DNA of 64,000 nucleotides, taken from the NCBI GenBank assembly GCA_023079485.1, contig CM041083.1:171423480-171487479 (forward strand), read 5' to 3'. A program made the position numbers and the translations under genes. Source of the stretch: Archilochus colubris (lineage: Eukaryota > Chordata > Aves > Apodiformes > Trochilidae). Below are positions 1 through 13,000 of the stretch, in pieces (within the stretch, counting starts at the first letter, position 1; each line of letters begins with the position of its first letter). The notes under the pieces are model-generated. The model was not told the DNA's origin and made no database searches. It worked only from the letters and a program-made list of their open reading frames with translations.

Positions 1-3000
1 GAACCATGTAAGTACAGCTGATACCTTGAGAGAAGACTTCAGGTGTTTTTCAGAGTATTCAGACTGCTGGCCTAAGAGGAAACTATATCAAGCAGTGGTC
101 CCAGAGCAAACAGTGGTAAATGTCCTTTTAAAAAAAAAAAAAATAAAAACATGACAATAGAACATCAGGAGTGAAAAGCTTCTGCTGAAGGTGTTTGTGT
201 ACTCTGTATGCCAAGCCAGACAAAATATCATTTCTCATAAGACACATGGATATTTTCTTCTCTTAAAGTGAGTGGGTGTGACAGACATCCTTGGAATTAC
301 ATGGGCCCAAAAAGCTACTTAATTACTTGACATAATTGCTTAGAGTTGCAACCAGAGCTGTATTTGTGAGTCTGTGCTACGCTGGGCAATTAGTATTATT
401 CTAGTATTTACAGTAAGAGCTGTATGATGTGTCTTGAAAGATCCTGCCTGGAATGCACTGTACAGAGTCTTAGCAAGGCACTTCCACCTCCAGGCAACTC
501 ACAACTGAAACTAAGAGGAAAACCACAACAAATCAGTATAAAGAAATAACTAGTGGAAAGGCAGGTAAAATTTTTAGCAGCAAGAGTGAGACATTGGTAT
601 TGTGTGCCTATGAAAACCTGATCCTATGGAAATTACTACTAAAACTGTCTTGACCCGAATTCCACTTGTGGAGAGAGGCATTTGGTTGACTAGGAATAGG
701 TTTCTCTGCCCCTTAAGTCCCTGAGAGTGCTCCTCTAGTCAGGTCCTCAGAGGTGCTCCAGTTAGAACCAGATGGCATCATGGACACACACTGGTAAGAA
801 TGAGCATTGGTCCTCATTGCTCAGGCAAACTAGAAGATGCAACAATTCCCTTTTCCCTTTCTTTCCCCAGCTGAAGAGTCACATCTCTTGTCACTTTGCT
901 CTGTTAAACACATTCAGCTGTCTAGCTAGAAGGCCCAGATCCTTGGTAAGACCACCTCACCCTTCTATGGCTGCTTCTCTCCAAGAATTCAGAGCTTCAC
1001 CAGGTAGGATTTTACTTCCTGCAGAGTTCAGTGTAGCCACATAGCTTTTGTTTTTTAACAAGTTCTTATCTTGGATTTGCCTGAGCATATGATTTAACCT
1101 CAGAAATTACCAAACTCAGTACTCAACCCCAGAGATATGCTAAGGAAGAGCATTGATTCAAGAAGTTTAATGAATCTCAAAACTTGTTTCAAAGAATGTA
1201 GCTACACCCTAGGGACACCTAGAGGGTTTGTAGCACACCAGTCACCCCTTCCTGCCCAACCCACTTCATCACCAGAGAGATACAGTGCCTGCTTCCAAGT
1301 TTTTATCATGGTTTCTTTATGCTATCCCATGATATCAGCTGATAAGAGGAAGGTTTCACATCAGCAACACTAAGAACACCTTCTGGCTACAGGTTTTGCT
1401 TCTCACCAGGGAAAAAGTTCAAGGTGAACAGCCTCAGCAGGTTCCTGTAGTAGCCTGTGGTGACACCAGCACATGAGAATGTGATTTTGGTATGACCTTC
1501 CTCCAGACCTAAGAGTCAAGAGCATCACCCCCTCAAAACCAGTGAACAGTGTCCTCTCTTATTACTGCAACCTGTGACCTGGTGGCACCTCAGAACTTGA
1601 TTCTTCTTCCTTTAGCTTCACCAACAGTGCCTTGTAACTAGTTTTGTTTGGATTAGAGGTGTGCTGATCCATTTGGATCTTCCACTTTTCACCAGCTACT
1701 CAAACTCTGAGGATTTCCTCTTGCTGCAATAGATGTTATGGTAAGTAGCAATAATTAGGATAAGCTGTACAGACTCTATGAAAACCTGGACTGAACTGAG
1801 TGAATTTAAACTATCAACACTTGATGCATGAAACTCACCCTGATGCACCCCTCCTGCACACCATTGCTCTTTAGTGAGACTTGAACATTTGTGAAAAGCA
1901 CTGCTAGAAACCAGATCAGCTCTTCTAAAGTAATGAATAATGAAAACCATGTATTCAGTTGCCCTGCAGGTTATCCCACAGAAGGATTATTCAAGTGAGC
2001 TCCTTCATAAGCAGAAAATCCCTATAGCAAGGCCTTTCATGTGATTCAGTTAGTCGTGCATCTTACTTAAATGAGAATTTACTCTTGCATAACATTAAAT
2101 ACAGGCAGCTGCATAAGGAGGTCCTTTCTCACCACGTCTTAGCCTACGTCAGTATCTATTTGGTGGTCTTGAGCAAGACATAATAATCTTGCCTCTGAGC
2201 AGTAAGTAGGTAAGCTGGGTTTGGCCACAGAAAAAAAAACAGCAAAGTGGAAGAGTTAGAGAGCTTACTAGTACTGAGTGCATTACATGGAGGTGGGCTT
2301 CACAGACCCTGCTAACAGAGGGAGAATGAAGCACAAAATGAGATCAACCAGTTCAAAATACTATGAGCACCCCCTTGGAGAGATCAAAACTTTGCTACAT
2401 CTTTTCAGGTTCTGGTGTTCACAGGTACTTCCTATGAGGCAAGCAAATGGTTTTATGGGTTCAAGCAGGTGCACTGGATTTCTAAAGGCAGAGGCAGGTT
2501 ACTCAGCCAGTTTCATTAGAAGTAACCAACCAAGCAGCCAGACTTGGGAAAAAAGCTGCTTTCAACTTCCAGCACTTCACCTTTAGGCAAGGACTCAGTC
2601 TGCAGGCACGAGGGTGGATTTAAACAGGAGCATCCTGCTCACTCACTGCCTCTCCTTACATTTCTAAGTGCTCTGGAAAGAAACTTGCAGAGCAGTATAT
2701 AGGGTGTAGGTGGCAATGTGCTGGCAATGGGGAGCTGCAGGGTCCACTCTGTGTGAGGAGGCCAGGGCTGCCCTGTGCCTGCCAATTGCTGCCAATGCAT
2801 CCACTGCAGGACACAACTGAGCCCTACAGGCAGAGGTTGCAGTGGGGAAGCATGGTGAGAAACAGCAGTACAAGCACCAACATCAGTGAAGGAAGTGGAA
2901 AGAGGCACTCCAGGCACCAGAGAAGATTCCCCTGCAGCCCATGGACATTTCCTTAAGAACCTGTGTCTCCTGGAGAGCCCATGCCAGAGCAGGTTGATCT

Positions 3001-3859
3001 TGAAGGACCCACTGTGGATCAGGGAAGCAGAATGAGGAGGAAGGAGCAGAATAGAGGAACTGTTATGGACTCACCACAACCCTCATTCCCCACCCATTTA
3101 CATCACTTGCAGCAGAGGACAAGGCAGAAGAATTGGGAATGAAATGAAGTTGAGCCTGGGTAAAAGGGTGGGTGAGGTAGGGGGAAGTTGTTGGTTTAGT
3201 TTTTGTCTTTGTTTCTTGCCACTCTGTTTCTAAGTGGCAATAAGTTTCATTTTCTCCAGTTCAAGTATGTTTAGCATGTGACCATAGATGTTAAAGTGAT
3301 ATCTCTGTCTATCTCAACCTACAAACTCTATCTTATTTTGTCAGCCTGTCCTGTTGGAGCTTGGGTGGGCATTAAGCAGCAAACCAAGGCCCACCCATCA
3401 TAAGTTGTTGCCTCTTAGAAAGAAACTTAAAATCTACTGGTTCACATTGAGCATTTGCCAGAAGGGAATTTCAGATCAGCATCTGCCCAAGGCTTGCAGA
3501 CAAACCTTTTGTCTTATAGAAGTTTGGGATAAATAGGACGCACTTTACCACTTTTTCCTACTTCCAAAATCAGACACAAGTAAGGGTTTCTAATGTCCAT
3601 TTACTATCTATACATTATTTGCAGCATTACAGGGAATAATTTTATATGGAAAAATATAACACTAAAAATTTTACATACAAGCACAAAACATAGCAACGAA
3701 GACTGCTCATAGAACTGACAACTCTTCTTTCTGTCACCAACTAAGATCAAAAGCCTCTAGGGTGATATTTCAACAATGGTATTAAAGTCTATTTTTCTTT
3801 TTTTTTTTCTTTTTTTTTTTTTTTAGTAACCCCACATAAAGGAGACATGCATTAAAAAT
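1..3859. other. Unrecognised sequence downstream of RUBCNL
   Basis: AT-rich sequence with short A and T runs. The short open frames here (60-100 codons) have no recognisable motif and no supporting splice signals. Part of it could be an extended RUBCNL 3' UTR. In mammals the neighbouring genes on this side are LRRC63 and LCP1 (from memory); I see no exon of either. Confidence 0.5.
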
Positions 3860-3944
3860 AGTAATGTCTAAAACAACATTATTTAATTGTTAGGCACCTG
3901 AAGATTTGGCTTTGAACATCTACTGCAAGCAGAGGAATCAAGTT
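3860..3944 (-). terminator. Possible short RUBCNL 3' UTR with ATTAAA poly(A) signal
   Basis: On the minus strand an ATTAAA hexamer lies at 3887-3882, 58 nt after the stop, followed by a T/G-rich stretch. No AATAAA was seen on the minus strand in the next kilobase by eye. A longer 3' UTR is possible, since bird 3' ends are often farther downstream. Confidence 0.35.
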
Positions 3945-4057
3945 TCATGAAGGCACCAGTGACGGAGTCTCTGAACACGTCCTCCGAGCTGCAATCCGCT
4001 GGCATTTGGGACATTCTCCAGACTTGAAGCATGCTTTGTGAAAGCATGTTTTGCACT
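3945..4057 (-). CDS. RUBCNL: RUBCNL coding exon 15 (last, with stop)
   Basis: It encodes residues 727-763, starting E then [20 protein letters not shown] and IAARR, followed by a tail that ends LVPS and TGA at 3947-3945. This completes the C-terminal zinc cluster (C728, C731, H733, C736, C742, C745). The acceptor tatgtataaacag has a poor pyrimidine tract. The last 11 residues do not resemble the mammalian end as I recall it. Confidence 0.93.
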
Positions 4058-7000
4058 CTGTTTATACATATGAACAGTTTAATGTTCCAGAGGAAAAGAA
4101 AAAAAATTAATCAATAGCTGTGTTCCTTGAAGGATGTTCTATTTGTTCACCCAAGTGTAAAAGAAAAGAGAAACACTTTAAGGCCAGAACAACCACCCCC
4201 ATTGTCATAATTATGACTGATCTTTTTGATAAGATTCCCAGGATTTACAATCACCATCAGCAAGATCTGGTATACCAAGCAGCAGTATAACACTGTTCCA
4301 GGCTTGTACTCATGGGGCAGACCCAGAAACATAGCCTCATCCTTCAGCCATAATTTTATTCAGGAAAGTCCCTCGTTTGCTATCTGGATTCACTGCTGCA
4401 AGACAGCTGCCACAGACTGGTTCTCCAGGATACAGGCTATCCATGATTATCAAATATACATGCAGGTTTTCAAATATACATGCTTTCAGTGAGACAGTTT
4501 CTCAATGTTTTCCTAAAATTAGCCTGCACAGTTTGAAACACCAACATTCCCTCAAGGAAGAAAGAAAAAATTTTGGTCTGGAACATACCTGTGCACCTCG
4601 TGCATTTGGCAATCTGATATGGAAAGAGGAGATCTGCACTCTGGCAAAATTCACAGATAAAACCCTTTGCTTGACAGAGCTACAAGAACAGAAAGAGAGT
4701 GAATTTACTTTTAATCCAAGAAAAAAAATAGCTGGGAGTATCAGCAGGGATATTCCTTCACACTAGCAGCTGTGAGGACACCAAGAGCCCTAACTCTTCC
4801 TTACCTCACAACTATTCACATGGGAGCTGGAGCTCTTCAGAATGTCCTTAAGAAGGGGCAGTAACTGCCCTCGTTTAATCTTCACCAGATCATCCAGGGA
4901 GAAGAGATGCAGCTCCTCTGTCAGATGCCTGGGAACCTGTTCAAATTCTTTCACCACACTGCAAAGAGAAAAAAAAAAAAACAAATCAGTTTACCAAAAA
5001 GTCTACGTGAAGAATAAGCCTATTTAACTTCTCATGTCACCCAGAATTCATCCTGAATCCTAACTCCCCTCCCAATTTGAGATGACATTAAGAACAACTG
5101 GAGGGCTTGTGACTAGAGTAAAATGTCTCTTTTAAATGCAAATGATTCCAGCTTTGGAGTTGCCACATGCAGTTAGCATGTCTGAGTTCTCAGACAATAT
5201 GTAAAGGTCTCTCCCTCCTACCTCAGAAACAGTGGGCAAAATTCCATCCATTACCTAATGCTAGTAAGCTAGAATTAGTCACCTTTTTTGTAAAGAGATC
5301 TTTGAGGGGTTTTATCCTGCATAGTTCACTACTGGGTAAAATGATGCTTGTACTGAGCAGGTTAACATTAAAAATGCAGCTAATACTTTTAAAACTTCTC
5401 ACATGCTGCCTACATAGAGGATCTTGATGCTTACCTCTACAATGGAATCACATGTGGTTGGAGGAAAAAAAAATACACCTAACAAAAAACATTTAACATT
5501 TAAAACCAGATGTCTTGGGTATGAAAAACAGAAAACTACCAAATAAAAGCTGTTCTTCCTTCTATTGCACTGCCAATTTTGAGTGAAGCTCTTATCAGAA
5601 TTTTTCTAAAGATTTTGTTCATTTAGAAATTCACTTACAAGTCTCTACAGAAGAAGGCTCTATAAGTACCTTATGCATGTTTTAATAAGATATTTTTAAT
5701 GCATGATTGTGGCCCATACCTTTCACCAAACCTGCAGCTTTTCAAAAGCTTTTTTAAATGAAAAAGCTGTTCTTGCACCTCCTGAAAGATAAAGGGAAAA
5801 AACAGATTTTTTAAATGAAAAGAAATTGCATTTAAGTGGTGAGGAACACCACTTTGAGTTATAAACCTTTGTCATCACATCAAGCCACATCTAAAAATAG
5901 GAACTTCACATTTAACACAGAATTCAACAAATTGATTTTCTAATGCATGGAAGGCAAAGAGTGCTTTTATTCACTGATAAAGGAAGCAATTCCTAACACT
6001 CCTAACATTCCTAATGGCTCCATGTCAGCACACCAAGATGCTAGACCCAAACTGTGTAAAAACAGACATCTCAGCCAAGAGTGAGAGCATGGCAACTGAA
6101 TCTTCAGAAGAACACCCTTCCTCAAGCTGCAGGAGGTACAGCTCTTAGATGAGCCAGGGGTGTCTTCTCTAATGGCTCAAAAATTAGTGAGTCATTCAGA
6201 ACTTCTTGAGCTTTCAAGCTGCTAAACAGAGGTAAATATTTACTGCTGGAGCCCAGGTCCCCACCATGAACTAAAATTGGAAGCCTATAAGCAAATGCCT
6301 CCCAAAGGCAAGGGGGAAATGAGACCCCTGGCATAGGTTGGAAACGTTTCCCTCCCCTTTACCCAGGGGGAGAAAGTCCCAGAAACAGGTAAAGTCCCAG
6401 TCTAAGTGCAAATAAACCATCTCTGCCTCCTTCCCATATATGCACACAGCAAAGGACCACCTACCCTAAGGAGTTCTTCCTGAAAGTCTCAGACCCAAAG
6501 TTCCCAATTAAAAACAGGCCATTACTTACCCTCACTCTGTCCATTTCTTTACTTTTTGTGTAGAGGGCTTCGTTAATACACAACACATTGAAAATTGGGT
6601 GTTGCCATATGCTATCCAGGAGGTGTTTTGAGAAGTTGCATACATAGTATTTTTTGAAGTCCCACTTCAAAAGTATTCGGGCAGGAATGGAAGACTGAGC
6701 ATAGCTGTGGCAGCAGTCACAGAAGTATTTCCCCAGGTAGTCACAATAACGGAGCCTCCTGATATATTCTGCAGGTAGACAGCAATGAGACTGTGAATAT
6801 TTATAATACTTATGGGACATGCCTTTTTTCTGAATGCCTGTTCTGTCTGAATAACTCTGATCTACTGGAAAGAGGGGCAAGGGATTTATTTTTTAAGCAG
6901 GGTGTTTTATTAACTATAGTAAAGACAAGCACAAGGTCTCTACTTTGCATTAAAAAGAAAGCTTTCCACATCTGTCACACTGAACAGATTGAGGTACTAC

Positions 7001-10000
7001 AGAAACTGTAGCTGCTTTACTTGAAAGAAGGACAAGATAAAACACACCAAATACTTCCACCAAATGGAAAGAGAAGTGGTTCTGGAGTCACATTTGCATA
7101 ACACTTTTTCATATAGAGGTTTGTGCATTCTTCCAAGCTATCTCAGTGTCTCAGGTTTGCTCAAGATCACCACAGATGGCTGATACTTCACAGACCATGA
7201 CAATTTTATGAGAAGACACAGAACAAGTCTTGAAAGCCATTTCAGAGATTTCTCTGCTAAGGTCTGGTTGTCAGACCTGTAAATCATCAGGCTTTCAAGC
7301 AGCTCTCATAAAGTATCACTAATAAAACATAATCAAACATAAATGTGATCAACATTTAAAGAAAAAAGTTTTAAAGACTCTACATGTTCTGTAAGATTGC
7401 ATAAAGCTTCTATGAAGTCTCTAAAAAAAAAATCAACAAAAAACCAAAACTTCTGGAATTGTGTAAATTGACACAGAGAAAAAACTACTGAAATAAACTG
7501 TTGGAATATATAAAATCAACACTTTCCAGCAATTTTTGATAGCTTTTCATGTCTTGTTGCTGTCATGAATTTTTAATATGAATGAAAAAGGCCTATCAAG
7601 TCTGTAATGAGAAATTCCAGGCAGTGGTAAGATCTCATTGCCTGTTTTATTCTTGCAGGCACATCCAATAATGAGATTTTCCTTCTAGCTCAGAGAATTT
7701 TACAATTGTGACATCTATGATGGTGGTGATTACAGCCTAATTAGTTGTAATGTGTTTATTAGGGTTTTTTTCCCCTCTTGGCAATACTTACTGCTTTCTA
7801 TTGGAGTTCCACAGCCAACACAGGTAAAATTTTGGGCAGCCACCACTGCATCTCTCCTGTACACAGAGGGTCAAATAGTTACAGGTTTCAGCATGCAAAA
7901 TGGAGTTTAATTAATTAACATTCTCCCAAAATGCAAGAGGGCACTGGCACTAGTGAAAACACTCAATTTAGGAGCTTAATCCTAACTCCTCCACTTGAAG
8001 TGGTGACGCAGATTATTATTATTTTAATGGGTGTCTCTAAGCTACTCTGTGGAGAAAATACCATCAATTACTGTTTCTAAATGTGGCTTCTTGGAAGAAT
8101 TAAATTCTTTTCCATTTCTTAAGGTGGCACCAGTATCAAGAGGGAGAGGGAAAACCACATTTGCAACTGAAAAGGAAATGGGACCTGAAACAACACAGGA
8201 AATAGGCATTTCACAGCATTTTATGTAGAGTGAGACAGTAGTTTCCCCAAATACCACTTGTTTTCTCCTTCCTTTCTGAAAACCTGTGACCCATAATATA
8301 ACAGCAGGGAAACTATTAGGCATATTCTCCATGTGGTCTCACAAACTGAAATATTTAGGAGTCCAGGTAAGACCAAACAGTATGCTTATTACCACATGTA
8401 AAAACATGTGTGCCACATTAATCAGGATGTGCTAACAGAGGGAGAAAAATATGCCATTTGCTTTTTAGTGAAGCTGGTGACAGACACTGCAGAAGGCTGC
8501 ACCATGCACTAGCTCTAACCTTAGGTTCCATTAAATCACTTGGGCTCCCTCCATCCACTTCAGCAGATTTTGGATAAACCCTCACAGTGTACTGAACAGC
8601 AGTGCTCAGATCCTTTACTTACTTGGCTGAAGGGTGAATATTAAAGAGAATCTGTGATTTTGGTGGGGTCCAGCCAGAATATCCTCTTAATTTGGTTATG
8701 TTCTTTATTTCTTCAGCCAGATTCAAACTGGACTCGAGCTCTCTTGGCATGTCTTCTTTCAGCATAGACTATTGGGAAACACAAATTTGTGAGGATGAAT
8801 AACCCATCAGCTGGATATATGTCAAATGCTATGAAAGATCTCCCTTTATACTCCAGGATTTTAAAGTTCAATTTTCACCTGCATGTAGTTTCCCCCCCAC
8901 TTAAATTCCTTCATTTCAGTCCCAGGAGAAAGTACATCCTGATTGCTCACAACTGCACATCTTAGATGTGCAGAAAATGGTTGAAGAGAGAAGAAATTTT
9001 CTAAAAATTTATCTAAAGTGAAGGAAAAAACTGTAAGCACTTGTCTGTGTTTACTTTTTTTTTTTTTTTTAATGCAGCTTCCCCCTTTCCTTAACAGGGA
9101 ACCAGCTGCAGTGAGACAATGATTATTTGGGGAACTGAATAAAGAGTTCGCTGTTTTCAGCTCGGACTCACTCTCTGCTTAGATGAGCTCAGGAAACCAG
9201 ACAGTTGGACTGCAGAGTCTGTCAGCAACCAGTGTTTTCTGAAAGCTCTGCACAACTCCTGGGCTGTTGCTTCAGCAGAATTGCTGCCTCGTTCAGAAGA
9301 CAATCTGAAAGTTAAACAATACAGACAGTGAAAAATAGCAGCATGACACTGGCAGGTCCAATGCCTCTTCTGCATCCCTGAAAAGCTTTGTCCCATCCTT
9401 TTATCCCCTTGCTTTGATACACCCAGAGCAGAGAAATGCTCTGCTAGTCCAAGTGCCACAGACATTTGCTGTCTAGCAGCATTCCTTCCCCTTCCTTGGG
9501 AGGGACAAATTTATCACACCCACACCTTTCTCTGCCCCTACCAGAAGAGCCACCAGAAAGCCAATCCAGTAGAAAAGGTAGTGCCACCAGACTGTTACAG
9601 TAAAGATACACAGCATTACCTTTCATCTGGGGTGACAGACAGATTTTCAAGGTCTTCAAGTTCTGTGGTAATGGAGGAAAAAAAATAAAATTATCAAGCC
9701 ATCTAAGAAACAACACACTGTTTTAAAAGTACCTTCTGTGTTAGTATGGTGTCAGTCTCATAGATATATTCATCTTTGTAACACCCTTCCTAGATATCTG
9801 TGGGGAAAAAAAAAAATCACTCCCAGCTGAAAAACAGGCATCTCATCTCCTCTGTAGATCTCTGAAATCTGCTGATGTTGGGTACACCCTAACATTATGC
9901 ATCACATCACCATCAGCCTCTCTTCAAGAGCAAGGGAATTAATGGAGAGACCAAGTGTCTGCTCGTCCAGGTCCAGACAGAAAGCACTAGATATGAATAA

Positions 10001-13000
10001 TAATGTATAGAACTAACAGAATGAACATTAATTTTTTTTTTCCACCTACAGGTATTTGGAGACACCAATCACAAACCTGCCAGTTAATGCTATAAACAAG
10101 TCAGCAACAGATGAGATGAACTGACTTAAACTGCACACTTCTATTATGTTTATATAGACAAAACATGCTTATGCAGACAAGGTGTTTATATTGGTAGCAT
10201 TAGCTTTAGCCACACATATTGTGGTGAAGACAAATGCTTCCTGTCAGGTCCCTGTTCATACATGTCAAAATAGCTCTTGCTACTAGAAACGCTGTTTTGG
10301 AAGCTGGTTTTTCGTTCTTATATTTGAGAAAGAGGAGGTGGAAGAACAATTGAACCTCTAAAACAAAAGCGAGCAATAAAAGAGTATTTGTTAAAAGGAA
10401 AAAAAATGAGATTAAATTTAATTCAGGATATTTTTAAGAGTTTCTTTATATGCAAAAACCAGAAGGTAAACAAACTCAGGATGTCCTAAAGAGAAGCAGA
10501 GTACAAGTGGGGACAGCCACTGTTCCTAAAGCAGAGGGAGAGCTGCCTAAAACCTCATCAACTTTTTTAATTAGGAAATGATCATGTCCTAAATTCTCTA
10601 AATAATGCTGCTACAGCATTGGCTGAGGGATGTGCCAGTTTCACACTTCACTTGCTTGCATTCGTTGGGTTTAATCTTTAGATATCATTTCAGTCCTTCA
10701 AACCAGCAACATTTTCAGACAGGAAATCCTGCACCACGCTGGTATTTCTGCACGTTCTAATTCAGAGTTATGCATACATTGTCCTTCCCATTTTCTCATA
10801 GCATTTCTCCTGTGATATCATCTACTAAACCAAAAAGATTTTCCAAACTATCAATAGATTCAGCTGAACAATTCAGCTGTTTCTGCAGTTACAATTTTCA
10901 AGTCTTACCAATAATTACATATTCATCCTCTGAGTCACTGTGGCAGCGAAATCTGGTAATCTCATGATGGGAAGGTAGATGCACTGGGGAGCTGACAGGC
11001 AACAAAGCACAGCCTGTACAGAACAAAGACAACACCAGTTAAACTTTTCCAGTATTTATAGAGTGGCAGCAATTATATTTGTATTTTTCTTTGCTCACCA
11101 AAACTTTAGCACAGCCTGGATTTACAGTGCAATTTCTCCTGTTTACTTGTATATAAGCACATACAGAGAAAGCCAGCTCTTGGGAGGCTGTCATACAGGA
11201 TGCCCCTCAGTTTCTTAGGAAGATCTTTATTATCAGTGGTCTCTCTCCTCACATGTAAGCACATCATTCATTTTCCCCCACAAGTAATGTCATTTGGACT
11301 TCAGACTTAAGCTCCAACCCCAAGATCTGCTATTACTCAGACTAAAATCTACTTAAAAATGCATGTGCTGACTCAAGCATTACAGTGCCAGAAGCATTTA
11401 TTATCTTGCCTCAAACTACAAATGAATGAATACCCTGGCCAGCTTCACTTAAATCAATTGCATGGCCTTATCTGCTTACTGCAGACTTAAGCAAGGAAGG
11501 AAAATCAGGCTTCAAATACTGGAAAAAAGGATTTAAAAACAGGGAAAATCAGCAAAGAACAGGTCTGCTCTACACAGAGTTGTTTGGCATGGGGCCCTTC
11601 AACCTTAAATTTTCTTTTTCATGTAAAAAAAAGAACTGAAAAAAACCCAAATTATTAACAGAGATGTAAGCGTTCAAAAGGAAGAATTCGACCTCATAAT
11701 GTTCCTCAGGGAACACAACTCTGGAGAATATCAAAGAGGGTAACAGAGGATTTAGTTCTAAGCAATGCCCAAATTAATTTAGTATTTTCTTGAACAAAAA
11801 AACAAAAATCAGCAAAAGCTGTCAGAAAAGTTTGCATTATAGACTAAGTAACTTGCCTTCATAACCACTGTCGGATGAGGCAACAGAAGAATCAGACTTT
11901 TTCACTCCAGGGTAAGAAGGTAATTCCAGATCAGTGTGATAGCTGCCATCTGATCCACTTGTTTCCTCCACAACCCAGGACTCTGCTTGTTGGCTTAGGA
12001 TATTATATTTCATTTTTTCTAGGGATGCTATAATCATATCTGCAATAAAAAAGTGTGCGTTTTCCTGGACGCAAGATTGGAACACTCATTAGTACACAGC
12101 ATTTTTGACATTTACTTAAGATGAAGTGAAATACATAATTCTCCCCTGTACTTTTTCAACTCAGGAAATTAAAACATAAGACTATCTCTATTTAAAATTC
12201 ATTTTAACACAAAAAAAACAAAGCCCAAGGAGCCACCCTAGGGGGAATTCAAAGAGAATATGCAAAATGCAACTGCCCCGATAATTGTTCCACCTTGATT
12301 AAAAGATACAATTTATTTTTATCTTACCCATCTATTAGATAAAACCAAACTTGATTACACACCTAATTGATGAATATGTATGCATTTTAGAGACAGTCTT
12401 CTAGTTACATTGCATTGTTTAGCATGCACGTTTGAAGCCATGCAGCATATTTAGCAGCATTTAATTTTAAGTCAGTGTGTACAAGCAGTTTTGCACACAC
12501 AGTAACTTGGATGGGGCCAGAAGAGGCAGTTTTAAAGGGACTGTAGATCTTCAGGTGGTGGGTAGTACAAAAGCTAGTAAAATGCTTTCATTTGTCAAGG
12601 TTGAAAGAAGCAAAGGTGGCAATAGGCAGTGTGATGGCTTCCACTGCCAACTCAAATCTTCAGTAGAAAGTCTGTGATAAGGGTAAATGGGAACCTGGCT
12701 CCTCTGGTTTTCACACTGCCTTAAATAAAAGGTAGGTGGTACAAAGCTTCACTGGTATTCCTACACCAGACACAACCTCTTCCCACGGTGCCTCTTACCC
12801 TTGCCTGCCTGAGTCACCCATCCTCTGGGAAAAGGGGATTTCTAAAGCTGCCTCCAGTGCCACCAACACATCCAGACAAGCCTGGGGCTCCCTGCCCCAC
12901 TGTCACTGCTCTAATGCCATCTCCAGTGGCCTTATGGAGCATCCCACCAGCCTCATCTGCACTGCTGCTGCTGGTCTGGATGGGACCTCCTAGCCCAGGC

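Noticed and set aside
10909..10991. Alternative acceptor inside RUBCNL coding exon 6 (gcctgtcag)
   Set aside because: It needs a phase-2 donor upstream, and exon 5 ends in phase 1 at its only good donor.
11837..12039. Shorter form of RUBCNL coding exon 5 using the acceptor at 12040
   Set aside because: It removes the conserved ENAHFFIA segment and breaks phase with exon 4.
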